A stretch of DNA of 64,000 bases, from contig NC_065877.1 of the NCBI RefSeq assembly GCF_933775445.1, forward strand, positions 9,858,001-9,922,000. The letters run 5' to 3'. The notes under the pieces are model-generated. The model was not told where the DNA came from. It did not search any database and saw nothing but the letters and a program-made list of their open reading frames with translations. Position 1 is the stretch's first letter. Each line of letters starts with the position of its first letter. A program made the translations under genes and the position numbers. This DNA is from Argentina anserina. Lineage: Eukaryota > Streptophyta > Magnoliopsida > Rosales > Rosaceae. Of the stretch, positions 11,746 through 24,700 are shown piece by piece.

Positions 11746-14700
11746 CAGTGGCGGATCCAGGATTGGAATGTGACATGGGCTAATTTAAACAGATAAAAAT
11801 TTGCTCAACGGTATTAAATATTGTGATTTATTGAAAATAATTAACATACGTAGGGGGACTTGCAAACCTTACCCTCAAACCCATTAATAAAAACTAACTA
11901 AACTTAACTCTACGAGTATCCAAAGCTTCAAACTCCTTAATCACATAATCATTGTCAACCGCTTCAGTAAATTCTTTTTCAATGTGAAGCACAATGCAAT
12001 CATCAAGAAAATCATCTTCCATCTTGTTTCTAAGTTTGTTTTTGATAATGTTCATGGATGAAAAAGCTCTCTCAGTTGTTGCAGTAGAAACATGAAGAGT
12101 TAACACCAAACAAATCAACTTATAGATCATAGGATACAAGTCTAATTTTCTTCTTTGTACAAGTAGCCGACATAGATCAGACAAAGAATCTAAGGTGTGA
12201 AATGCTACATCGTGAGTCATATCCTTCTTATAATATGCACACTCAAATTCCAAAGTAAGAAGGTCAGCATGCATAATCTTGAGGATAAAACTTCTTAGCA
12301 AGAAGGAGTACCTTTTGAGTTTCGAAGAGGCTGAACTTATCATGAGGATCCAAAGTTGAAGTGAGCATAAGGAGTTCATAAGATCTGTCATTGAACCTCT
12401 TATTTAGCTCACTTAATTAAAAGTCAAGTACCGCATTAAATACCTTTACACAGAAGTGGTGCTCATTGGTGATGAAATTCTTCTATTGACATGGACGACT
12501 TGTACCATCAAACCAACGAGCACTCATATCAGGCATAACAATATCATGTTTCTCACAAAAGATGCACGAACCATAACTAAATCATCCCTACCATCATCTC
12601 TCATATCTTGTAGAATTTATTTTGTACATTGAACAAACTTCATTGCTTCTCCAATGTCAATGTTTTTTCGTTGTACTGCTTGACAATGTACTTCTGTGAC
12701 TTTCATGACTTTATCCATCATAATCAAACAAACAAAAAACTCAAAAGTTCTCATAGCTCTAAGAATACCACTAGTTTCTCCCTGAATATGTAAGGATGCA
12801 GTGTCCATGATATGATATAGGGTTGTTACGGTTGAAAAATAATTCAATCAAACTTTTAATAGAGCGAAAATGAGAGCTCCAACGAATTTGATTAGACCCC
12901 ATACCTATTTGGTGAATGAGAATAAGCATTAAATAGTGGTAAGAATTTAAAGTAAACCAAGAATATAAAAATATCTAATGATATTAATATAATAAAAGTT
13001 TGAAGAGTGTTAAGAGCTATGAAATCTTGGATTTCATCCTCTCTAGCAGCTTTTAGTGCACCCTTGCACTTAGCAGATGAATCGACAAAGTTCATAACTA
13101 ACAACATAGTAGAAAAGAAGCGGCATAAATCATGAACACCCTTAGCCACACCATACAATGCTAGCTGCAACTGGTGAGCAAAACAATGAACGTAATATGC
13201 AGATAGACACTGCTAGAGATATTGCCTGTAAGCCATTTCAAATACCACTCATGTTACTTGCTCCATCATTTCCTTGACGACGTATATTTCTCACTTGCAA
13301 ATTGAACATACTGAGAACTTTAACTATCTCTAATTTAAGAGTTAATAAGGTTGTGTCAGGAACACTCACTATCTTCAAGAACCGTTCTCAAATAAAGCGT
13401 TGACGATCAACAAATCTCAAAACTATAGACATTTTTTCCTTGCCAGCTGCATCAACAAGAATGCAAAATTTTGCATCACCAAGTTCTTCACAAATCATTT
13501 GCCTCACTTTATTACCAAGAATGTTCAAAAGCTGCTTTTGAACATATGGACTTGTGTACTTGGCATTTCCAGACCATTTTGCAATATCATCATAATCTCT
13601 TCACTAGTCATGAGACTTCTTAACTTGCATAAAATTTCCACCATTAAAAGAGCTTTCAGATTTATCATTGCCTCTAAATACTTGTCCTTGATTTGCTAGA
13701 AGTCTCACAGCCTCTATTGCAGCCTTCAACCTTAATCGATTATGCTCCACCTCTTTTGCTGATTTTTTTATACAAAAACTCTCTCAATTTCAGTAGCCAC
13801 ATTTCTCAGTAAGTACCACTTCTCCATGGCTTCATTGTGTGGACTGTCTTTAACCCCCATATGTACCTTGATCACGTGTTTATCATTTCAATTTCTCAAC
13901 CCATATATAGTAAACACATGGTGAGGAGTGTTTTCTTTATCAAATAGAAAACATGGAAAACAATATATCTTGTCTTGATGCACCGAGTACTAAAGCCAAT
14001 GATGACCTTCAAACCAATTAAAGTTAAACTTACGATTTTGTGCCCTATGAACTGGAAAAGGATAATGTTTCAGCTTAAGTTGACATGGACCCAATGCAAT
14101 ATAAGCTTTTCGAATGGCTTCACGTCGATTCACCTGATACTCCATATAGGACACCGTTTGCCTGGATCACGTTCAATGGCATTGTCATTACCAAGTGGAT
14201 CAACCTCGTCCCTCAATGAACTAGGTAAAGTAGACTCAGAAGATGGTTCTTCATTTACTTCAATAGCAATTAGAGTGCTTACAGAAGCTTGTGAACATGT
14301 TGATGGTTGATCACTCTTTCTACTAAACCATGTATCAATTTCTTTATATTATGGCCTTTTGACACTATTAATGTGATCATCATTAGACATCCTGAATAAT
14401 ACAATAATAAACTTCACTACTTTAGTTGTAGATTCTAGTATGTCATACGTTGATCGATTCACATTTACTTCCAGTATATCTTCTACGTCCATACATTTAA
14501 AAGTGATAAATACACTTCACATACCACCTTTACTTACCCAGATGGACTTTGTTTGATGGCCAGTAATTCAACATCCAACTGCAAATTATAGAAAAATACA
14601 AAATGGTAAAGAGGAATATAGGAAGACCCATGATAAAAGGTAGTAAAAAGATTTAAAGAATATATAATGACATGTCGAAGGAGAAGTATGATAGAGATAG

Positions 14701-15927
14701 ATTAGTCCAAGTTTTCATGAGGGTAGTACAGTAGTACTAAAAAGCACATGTAACTTTTTTTTTATCAAACTATAGATTATCAGTTTGGTTATAATGAAGA
14801 ATATTACTTTGTAACAACATCATGAGACTAAGGATGAATATGTGAGTTAAGAAATTTAAGCATTTTGGTTAAGTTTGAATACAGTAAAGATAACTAAAAG
14901 CCCAGATGAGGAAAGAGCAAGGCACTGATGAAATCAAGCGACCACTATTTTTGCATTTGGAGGAATTTCCTGGACTCTTTTGCTTCCATATGCAAGCTCA
15001 GGAGGAATTATAAGCAATCGCTGAGGGAAAAAGAATCTAACTCAAACACTTGATAAACTATTGTGATCCAAAAGCATAGTTATAATGATGAATATGAAAA
15101 TACAAAATCAAGAAAAGAAGGCGCTGTCATTTCAGTTGTTCAAGATATTTCATTTTAATAAGAAGAAACCATACACTTTTAGCTAATAAATATATAAAGA
15201 ACATCTCAAACAAGTATTACAACATGATTATTCTTATGCCGAGAGAGAAATTAATACACAATTGTTCTGAAGTTCAGACTATTATTTTGCTTATACATTA
15301 ATCAATTGTGCTCCATAAATGGGTTGATACTAAATACCAAATTGATTATGTAAGAACTTGTGAACTGTTCGTCTATTCTGAAAATTATAAACTCAGTTCA
15401 CCCACCAACATCATTTCGAAAATAGTGAGAAAATTTATATGCCAAAACACATCTCACTTGGCCTCCCAAACAAACACACAAACAACTAACCCATATACCC
15501 AGTATTTATACTATCCAATTCTCTGACCTACTCACCAAATTTCAGTATCTAATCATTCTATAATCCAAAATTTGATTCAATTTTGAAAGAGTTTAGAGGA
15601 GAAGAGCTAAATCTGTGGTATGAGCTTCAGCGGTGCGGGCAAGTGGCGTCTGGTGAGGGGCCGACGACGAGTGATGACGGGCTTGAAGCCTTAAAGCCTT
15701 GAACAATAAGATTATTAGAATTTAGAAGAAGAGTAGAAGACTCGAGTCTCGGGGAGTCAAGAACAGCTGAAGAACTAAAGAAGTTTGAGAGAGAGACTCA
15801 CTTCGTGCAGCCTGTGCTCTTAAACAATTCTTTTTTTTTCTTTTTTATAAAGGGTTGAGTTTTTTTTTTTTGGTTTCAATTTCACCTAGGCTCCAGCCCA
15901 GTCAAAACTAGGCTGGATCCGCCCTTG
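11746..15927 (-). mobile_element. Decayed autonomous hAT transposon (TTF/ZMYM1-like transposase)
   Basis: The left end is CAGTGGCGGATCCAG and the right end, reverse-complemented, is CAAGGGCGGATCCAG. The flanking octamers tacctagt (11738-11745) and aacctaat (15928-15935) match at 6 of 8 positions, consistent with an old 8-bp duplication. The 4182-bp body contains a minus-strand transposase remnant (11894-14392), which fits a hAT element. The CAGTGGC terminus is shared with the 170-bp MITE at 8918. Confidence 0.85.
11894..14392 (-). pseudogene. hAT transposase remnant with TTF-type zinc finger
   Basis: The reading runs on the minus strand from an ATG at 14392 (MSNDDH) to a stop at 11894. The N-terminal TTF-type segment carries the phrases CFLFDKEN and AIRKAYIALGP (about 14200-13900). 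A central RNase H-like region includes QGNDGASNMS (about 13260) and QLALYGVAKGVHD (13170-13130). The C-terminal hAT dimerisation segment reads STATTERAFSSMNIIKNKLR (about 12090-12030). These phrases occur in this order in plant TTF/ZMYM1-like proteins. The frame is broken by a stop soon after the start (TAA after KRP) and by several frameshifts, so it cannot encode a working transposase. Only the last 165 codons (12391-11894) stay open. Domestication as a host gene is unlikely because the frame is broken and transposon ends surround it. Confidence 0.82.
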
Positions 15928-16154
15928 AACCTAATGAACTAAATTATATATAAGCTCTGATTTAGGCCTAATCATTTAGCCCACTGATCCGAAAAGCTCA
16001 CGGAGGCTCGAAAGCCCGATGAGCTTTTACCAGGCCGACCCGCAAGAAAACCCACCAAAACCCACTTCCGTGGGTAGAGGGCCGGACTTAGATTAGAGGT
16101 GTGAAATCCGGCCCGGTCTGTAAAAGCCCGCCGAATAAAAAAATATTATACATA

Positions 16155-18138
16155 CATATTTTATTAGGTTTAGAATAAAACAATCTCATTATGAAGCAAC
16201 TATACGAAGGAAACTTCTCAGGATCAATTGACACCAGTCGATATGATCGATATATATATTTAGTGACCCTGTAAAAATTTCATTCAATTCGGACCTCGTT
16301 TGACCGTCGGAATTTCCGATAAACCGAAAACAACACTAATATGTCATAAGAGAAGACCCATTACCAAAATGTGAACACTGAAAGCCGCTTGCATATCTGA
16401 ACTCACTTAATTTTTGTCACCGACTGTGTGCGGTCGCACCAAGGAAACCCATTTGGCAAAGTCCCGGTCAATGAGGATTTTGATATGTCAAAACACCTTT
16501 TTTTTACCGTAGGTACGGACGGTCAAATAATATTCAAAACGGATGAAATTTTTACGGGTTCCCTAAATATATATAGTGATCACATCGGATGGTGTCGATC
16601 GAGCATATTTCGAACTGGAGTTATGAATCACCGAAGTGTCCACTAATGTATCATAACCTTTTTATTAGGTTTATAATAAAATTATCGCATTATGAAGCAA
16701 CTATATGAAGGAAACTTCTCGGGATCGATCGACACCAACCGATGTGATCGGTATATATATTTAGTGATCCTGTAAAAATTTCATCCAATTCAGACGTCGT
16801 TTGACCGTCGAAATTTCCAGTAAATCGAAAACACCACTAATATGTCCTAAGGGAGGACCCATTACAAAGATGCGAGCGCCGAAAGCCGTTTGCATACTGA
16901 AATCACCTAATTTTAGTTACCTATCGTGCACGGTCACACAAGGGAAACCTATTTAGCAAAGCCTCGGTCAATGAGGTTTCAATATGTCAAAACACCTCTT
17001 TTTTATTGAACCTAGGTACGAACAATCAAACCATGTCCAAAACGAACGAAATTTTTACGGGGTCCCTAAATATATATACCAATCACATCTACTGGTGCGA
17101 TCGACCATATTTCGAACTAGAGTTGGTGATCGCCTAAGTGTCAACTATTGTATCATAACCTTTTATATTAGGTTTACAATAAAACTATCGCATTATGTAA
17201 CGACTATATGAAAGAAACTTCTCATGATCAATCGACACCAGCCAATGTGATCGGTATATATATATTTAGTGACCCTATAAAATTTTCATCCAATTTGGAC
17301 CTCGTTTGACTATCGTAATTTCGGTAAATCGAAAACACTACTTATATGCCCAAAGAGGACCTATTACAAATATGCGAACGCCGAAAACCGTTTGCATATC
17401 TGAAATCACCTAATTTTTGTTACATATCGTGCGTGGTCGCACTTGAGAAATCTATTTGGGAAAGCCCCGGTCAATGAGGTTTCAATATGTCAAAACGTTT
17501 TTTTTAATTGACCGTTGGTAAGAACGGTCAAACCATGTTCAAAACGGATGAAATTTATACGGTTTTCCTAAATATATATACCGATCACATCTACTGGTGT
17601 CGATCGACCATATTTTGAACTGTAGTTGTCGATCGTTGAAGTATCAACTAATGTATCATAACTTTTATATTAGGTTTATAATAAAACTATCACATTATGA
17701 AACGACTATATGAAGGACACTTCTCGAAAATCGATCGATACCATTTGTTGTGATCAGTATATATATTCAGTGATCATTTTAAAATTTCATCAATTTCGGA
17801 CATCGTTTGACCGTCGGAATTTCCAGTAAATAAAAAACAACACTAATATACCCTAAGGGCGAACCCATTAGCAAGATGCGAATGAGGAAAGCTGTTTACA
17901 CATTTGAAATCACCTCATTTTTGTCACCGATCGTGCGTGCTCGTAATGAGGAAACCCATTTGGCAATGCCCCGGTCAATGGGGTTTTATTATGCGAAAAC
18001 GCCTCTTTTTTCGTTAACCGTAAGTACAGACGATCAAACCATGTTCAAAACGGATGAAAATTTTATAGGGTCTCTTAATATATATATATCGATCACATCT
18101 ATTGGTGTCGATCGACAATATTTCGAAACTAGAATTTA
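16155..18138 (+). repeat. Array A: about 4 tandem copies of a ~502-bp foldback monomer
   Basis: An ATTAGGTTTANAATAAAA anchor recurs at 16163, 16664, 17167 and 17669, so the period is 501-503 bases. Each monomer carries the landmarks GTGATCGGTATATATATTTA, TTTGACCGTCG and GTTTGCAT in the same order. Copies differ from one another by many substitutions and small indels, so this array is older than array B. Open frames inside it repeat once per copy and have no protein family. The left flank (15960-16060) and right flank (18220-18350) contain AAAGCCCG-rich DNA. Part of the left flank is also found, inverted, beside array B. Confidence 0.9.
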
Positions 18139-21100
18139 TTTGTGACTTTTTTTTAAAAATGTTTTCTAATAATTCTTTTGTTGTTTCAAACCCTTAAATT
18201 GGAGTATCATATTTTTTTTCTAATAAAAGCCCGCAAGGCCCGGCCCGTAAAAGCCCGCAAAGCCCGGCCCGCAATACCCGTAAGACTCGATTTAGGTGGG
18301 CGGGTTTGGATCTTCGTATTTGTGAAAATACCCGGTTCAGCCCAATCCGCCACTTATTTAAATTTAATAACACGTCTTTGATTAAGCTTATCCATGCCTA
18401 TACAGCTGTTAAGCTCAAAGTTCATGTACTTAATCAAGTGTTTATAGTTTGAGTTTTTATTAATTAATAAAAGCTTAATCAACTAAACGTGCGTGTGCAT
18501 ACATATGTGCTTAATTATTAGAATATCACGAAGTTGCTATATATATAACCAGCTAGGGGCCGGGGTTGTAACTAGATTAATTATAATAGTGTAACGCAAC
18601 CTCTGCCTCATATAGAGCCTGCTGGCCATGGCCAGGAAGCATATATTGATTTCATAAGTTAACATTTTCTTTTCTTTTGGTAGTAGAAACCTGTTAATTG
18701 GTCGGATTTAATAGTTGTAATATGATTAGGTGAACCCTAACAAAAAAAGCCAAGCTACTGTACGTTAAAGGATACCTAGCTTAGCTATATAATAGTACGT
18801 CTTATATTATATGGTCATAATATTAATTACTATTTTTTATTACGTTCTTCTCAGTTGTCTTAAGTCTAAACTCAATGTCGTAGTTTGTTTCCTACGTACG
18901 TATACCCTATTCTCTGAATGTGTTCTTTCGCCTAATTTGCTCACTGTTAATTATGATCTTGTCCGTTGTTCCCTGCCATTCTTCTTCAGTAATGGCTCTT
19001 CAGTTCAATTAGCTTAATACTCTCATGATCCATACGCCACGTTTGGAACTTTAATTTTTTTGGCTGGGGTAATTAGATTATTCAAAGTCCCTAAGATATA
19101 ATTTGCAATGGCATTGGCCACTTCGATATATCGGCTTAAAGCTCATGAGTAATGACTGCGATTGTTCCATAACGCCGGCCCTAATACTAATTAGCCAGTG
19201 TGACTCCTCTTCTGCATTAATCAGCTTAATTAGAATTGTATTAAGCTTGATTATCGATCATATCAGTGTAAGTTGGACACCTTATTGATGAAATTATAGT
19301 CTAAATTAAGTATGTGCCACCTAATGACATAATTTTTATTATGCACTGTAGTTATTATATTTTAGATTTAATTAAGTTCATGAGTATGTGACTGTATTTG
19401 AGTAACAATGTAAAAACGTAGTGTGTCAACTGTTTATGTACGTACTGGATACTTGGATCAAAGTGGACGTGTTGTTTAATGTAATTAGGTCATCGCTTCT
19501 AGCTATAAAATGGTCAAAAGCTAGCAAGCTAGCTAATTAAGAAGTTTAGGGTAGCAATTGATTAATCACATATTGAGCTGTTAGTTAGGTTGCTCAACTT
19601 GGATCTAAGCCTAATATTGAACTGTAATAGTTGATATGCCCTCTCAAACCCCCAAACAAAACCCTAGCTAGGTAGCTGGTTATTATTGTTTATGACTCAT
19701 TGACTGTGAGGCACGAGTGACCTAGTAGAAGGTAGCTAGGATAAAATCCAATCCTCTATATATATGCAACTTAATTCTAAGTCAATGTGCCATTATCAAA
19801 ACCCTACCATGCAAAATAGGGACGACCAGACGACCCGCCTGTGTGTGGTTTTGGGGTGATGCCGAGCTGGTTATTGGTATATGCATGGTGGTTTTGTGCC
19901 CTTCTTCCAATCAAATCCGATTCTCAACTCTAATATTTGTCCTTTGCTCCTCATTCGTTGCATTGTTTCCGGTCCATGTCAGCTCCCCAAAATTCTAATG
20001 TCTTCTTTTCTATATTTTCTTTGTCGACTATAATTTGGATATGCTAGCTATTCAGAATTTATGAAAGTTTGAAGATATCTTCCTGATATGTAGAACTTCT
20101 GTTTCAAATCTGAAATTTAGCTCTGCTGTTCACGTTTTTGTCAAAATCAAGCGTCTAGATATTTAGTCACAGGTCATGAATATATATTGAATTCAACTTT
20201 TACGGTATGATCGCAGATTCGCAAATTAGAGGGGAGTAGTTTCACTAATTAAGCAGATTCATGTCCAGCAGATCATCATTTGACATGTAAGAATTACTAC
20301 TGTCCACAGTCATTTTTTGAATGAAAGAAATTATGTACATACGTACCTTGATCGATTAACTATTATGGCATACTATCAAGACTCAAGAATACTTATCGAT
20401 CGGTGAAAGACATATAAATGAGAACTTTAATAAAACACAATTTTCGGTCAAATGATAGATTCTTTTGAGCATAATATTTTCACTGTCAGAAGTAAGAGGT
20501 AAGAAGTAAGAACTTATAAACACAATTAAAGAAGATTTTTTCCTCTCTGGCGTTCCAAACCAAGATAAATTAACTTCTTCTTTACTGGCTAGAATCAAAC
20601 TTGTAACCCGAGGATTCCTACTAAAAATTCACTTTGTCCTTATAAGTAGCTGGTGTCACGAAATGGAAGAAACAACAATTAGTATTCATCTTGTACAGTT
20701 TAGAGTTACATGGAGATCTGCTTCAATTACATTAGTAAGCTTTGGATTAAACTCAAGTGCACAGATCGAGGTACTAAATAATATAGCAACCCATTGTCAC
20801 TCTGGGCTCCTACGAAGGTAATAATTACTAGTCGATGATAATACATGTATATATGGCTTACACCCGAGATCGTTAAGAAAGCTGCATATATTGCCTGCAA
20901 TATTACATTACAAATGTATGGCTTCTTTGAGTTGGATATTGGCTTGTTCCATGCGAGCTTATCGAGAGAGGTGGATGACTGTAGGAGTCAATAGAGAGAC
21001 ATTGAGATCCTTACTTTTTGCAGCAATTTTACATACAACTTATTGCTGATTTGTGGTACATCTGTACATGTATATTTAGATTTGAATGGCGCGGGAAAAA

Positions 21101-21553
21101 ATAATAAGAAACGTATAAACAGCAGCTTGAATGTATAAATCTCATCTTGGTTTTTTATTTTCTACGAAAATAAGTATCAGATTAAAGAACTACCAAACCC
21201 ATTGAGCTAGAAGCAAATTTTCTCGAAAGAAGAAGTCGCAAGTTTATATGACCACCCTTATTTCGTGGAAATAAGATGCAACTAACGTTCTACAAAATGA
21301 AACCATGCACGGAAGAAAAGTGCAATTCTTAGCAGTTAGCTCGTGCTGGGAAGAAAGAATTAAGGACGGAAGTTCCTTTGCAAAATTTAGTTGTCAAGAC
21401 ACCAAGTCATGAAATCAATGGATAAAAAGGGTTTATCGAGTTTCCATCGGACTAATGATCTAAGATTGCAAGAATGATTAAACATTTCCGACGTTTAGCC
21501 AGTCTCATCTAAATTTCCACAATTCCACCCAAAGAATGCGGCTTTCATTGCCT
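18139..21553. other. Intergenic DNA with GCCCG-rich tract at the left
   Basis: At 18228-18350 there are repeated AAAGCCCG/GGCCCG units, a composition typical of the subterminal regions of some plant DNA transposons; it may be the right end of the element carrying array A. The remaining roughly 3 kb is AT-rich, with no supported gene. Open frames such as 18811-19017 and 20383-20598 show no domain. Confidence 0.45.
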
Positions 21554-21799
21554 TGTTGAATTTTTCGTGCAAGAACTGTAGAGCATTAGAGATTTAGAGA
21601 CATTGTCACACACACACATGATATAAAGCATTAGAGAAACCACAACACGTTTAGCAGTTAGTGTTATTGTAGAGAAAAATAGAGAGAGAATGGTGAACAT
21701 AGAAAGTACTAGGAAAACTGAGTTATTTTATTGCTAGATGGTGGCCCCTTATAAAAGGGTTTACAACAAATAATATCCTTATAAACAAATCCTATCAAT

Positions 21800-24700
21800 T
21801 AGGGGTGGACAAACTAACCCGAAAACTGAAAAAAATCGGATCCGAAATCAAACCGAACTCAAAAAAACTGAAATCTGAATAAAACCGAACTGAAAATAAA
21901 AAAAACGAACCGAACCAATTCTGTTTGGGTTGGGTTTTGAGTTCAGTCCCTTAGAAACCGAACCGACCCGAAAAACCCGAAGTCAATGGTCAACGTTAGA
22001 AAACGACATCATTTTGTCATATTTATAATTTTACATTATTATTATTATTTTTAATAAAAAAATAGTGTAGTCGGCCTCACAGCCGCACCTAATTTCTAAC
22101 CTAATTGACTTAATATAAAAGAGGCGCATTATTTAGCCGTCTTGCTTCCTTTATATAGTCGCTTCATAATGCGATAGTTTTATTTTAACCCTAATATAAA
22201 CGTTATGATACATTAGTTGACACTTAGGCAATCGCCAACTCTAATTCGAAATATGGTCGATTGACACCAGCAGATGTGATCGGTATATATATTTAGGGAC
22301 CACGTAAAAATTTCGTCCGTTTTGGACATGGTTTGACCGTTCGTACTTACGGTAAACTAAAAAAGAGACGTTTTGACATTTGAAACCTCATTAACCGGGG
22401 TTTTGCCAAATAGATTTCTTCAGAGCGACCGCGCACGATAGGTAACAAAAATTAGGTGATTTCAGATATGCAAACGGCTTTCGGCGTTCGCATATTTGTA
22501 ATAGGTCCTCCCTTAGGGCATAATAGTGGTGTTTTCAATTTACCGAAAATTCCGACGGTCAAATGAGGTCTGAATTGGATGAAATTTTTATAGGGTCACT
22601 AAATATATATACCGATCACATCGGATGGTGTCGATCGATCCCTAGAAGTTTTCTTTATATAGTCGCTTCATAATGCGATAGTTTTATTTTAAACCTAATA
22701 TAAAGGTTATGATACATTAGTTGACACTTAGGTGATCGTCAACTCTAATTCGAAATATGGTCGATCGACATCAACAGATGTGATCAGTATATATATTTAG
22801 GGAACCCGTAAAAATTTCGTCCATTTTAGACATGGTTTGACCGTTCGTACCTACGGTCAACCAAAAAAGAGGCATTTTCATATAATAAAACCTCATTGAC
22901 CGGGGTTTTGCCAAATAGATTTCTTCAATGCGACCGCGCACGATAGGTAACAAAAATTAGGTGACTTCAGATATGCAAACGGCTTTCGGCGTTCGCATCT
23001 TTGTAATAGGTCATCCCTTCCGGCATAATAGTGGTGTTTTTGATTTACCGAAAATTCCGATGGTCAAATGAGGTCTGAATTGGATGAAGTTTTTATAGGG
23101 TCACTGAATATATATACCAATCACATCGGCTGGTGTCGATCGATCCCTAGAAGTTTTCTTCATTAAAGTCGCTTCATAATGCGATAGTTTTATTTTAAAC
23201 CTAATATAAAGGTTATGATACATTAGTTGACACTTAGGTGATTGTCAACTCTAATTCGAAATATGGTCGATCGACACCAGCAGATGTGATCAGTATATAT
23301 ATTTAGGTAACTCGTAAAAATTTCGTCCATTTTAGACATGGTTTGACCGTTCGTACTTACGGTTAACTAAAAAAGAGGCGTTTTGACATATTGAAACCCC
23401 ATTAACCGGGATTTCGCAAAATAGATTTCTTCAGTGTGACCGCGCACGATAGGTAACAAAAATTAGGTAATTTCAGATATGCAAACGGCTTTCGGCGTTC
23501 GCATATTTGTAATAGGTCCTCCCTTCCGGCATAATAGTGGTGTTTTTGATTTACCGAAAATTTCGACGGTCAAATGAGGTCTGAATTGGATGAAATTTTT
23601 ATAGGGACACTGAATATATATACCGATCACAACGGCTGGTGTCGATCGATCCCTAGAAGTTTTCTTCATCAAAGTTGCTTCATAATGCGATAGTTTTATT
23701 TTAAACCTAATATAAAGGTTATGATACATTAGTTGACACTTAGGTGATCGTCAACTCTAATTCGAAATATGGTCGATCGACACCAACAGATGTGATCAAT
23801 ATATATATTTAGGGAACTCGTAAAAATTTCGTCCATTTTAGACATGGTTTGACCGTTCGTACCTACGGTCAACCAAAAAAGAGGCATTTTCATATAATAA
23901 AACCTCATTGACCGGGGTTTTGCCAAATAGATTTCTTCAATGCGACCGCGCACGATAGGTAACAAAAATTAGGTGACTTCAGATATGCAAACGGCTTTCG
24001 GCGTTCGCATCTTTGTAATAGGTCATCCCTTCCGGCATAATAGTGGTGTTTTTGATTTACCGAAAATTCCGATGGTCAAATGAGGTCTGAATTGGATGAA
24101 GTTTTTATAGGGTCAACTCTAATTCGAAATATGGTCGATCGACAACAGCAAATGGGATCAGTATATATATTTATGGACCACGTAAAAATTTCGTCCGTTT
24201 TGGATATGGTTTGACTGTTTGTACCTACGGTTAACTAAAAAAGAGGCGTTTTGACATATTGAAACCTCATTCACCGGGGTTTTGCCAAATAGATTTTTTC
24301 AGTGCGACCATGCACGATAGGTAAAAAAAATTATGTGACTTCAGATATGCAAACGGGTTTCGGCGTTCGCATCTTTGTAATAGGTCCTCCCTTAGGGCAT
24401 TATAGTGGTGTTTTCAATTTATGGAAAATTCCGTCGGTTAAATGAGGTATGAATTGGATGAAATTTTTATAGGGTCATTAAATATATATACCGATCATAT
24501 CGGCTGGTCTCGATCTATCCCTAGAAGTTTTCTTCATATAGTCGCTTCATAATGCGATAGTTTTATTTTAAACCTAATATAAAGGTTATGATACATTAGT
24601 TGACACTTAGGTGATCGTCAACTCTAATTCGAAATATGGTCGATCGACACCAGCAGATGTGATCAGTATATATATTCAGGGACCCCGTAAAAATTTTGTC

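Noticed and set aside
11894..14392. Domesticated hAT-derived host gene
   Set aside because: An early stop, several frameshifts and surrounding terminal repeats with a target duplication point to a dead transposon.
18228..18350. AAAGCCCG-rich tract considered as a Helitron or hAT terminus of array A
   Set aside because: No matching terminus or target duplication was found at the other side of array A, so the border was not called.
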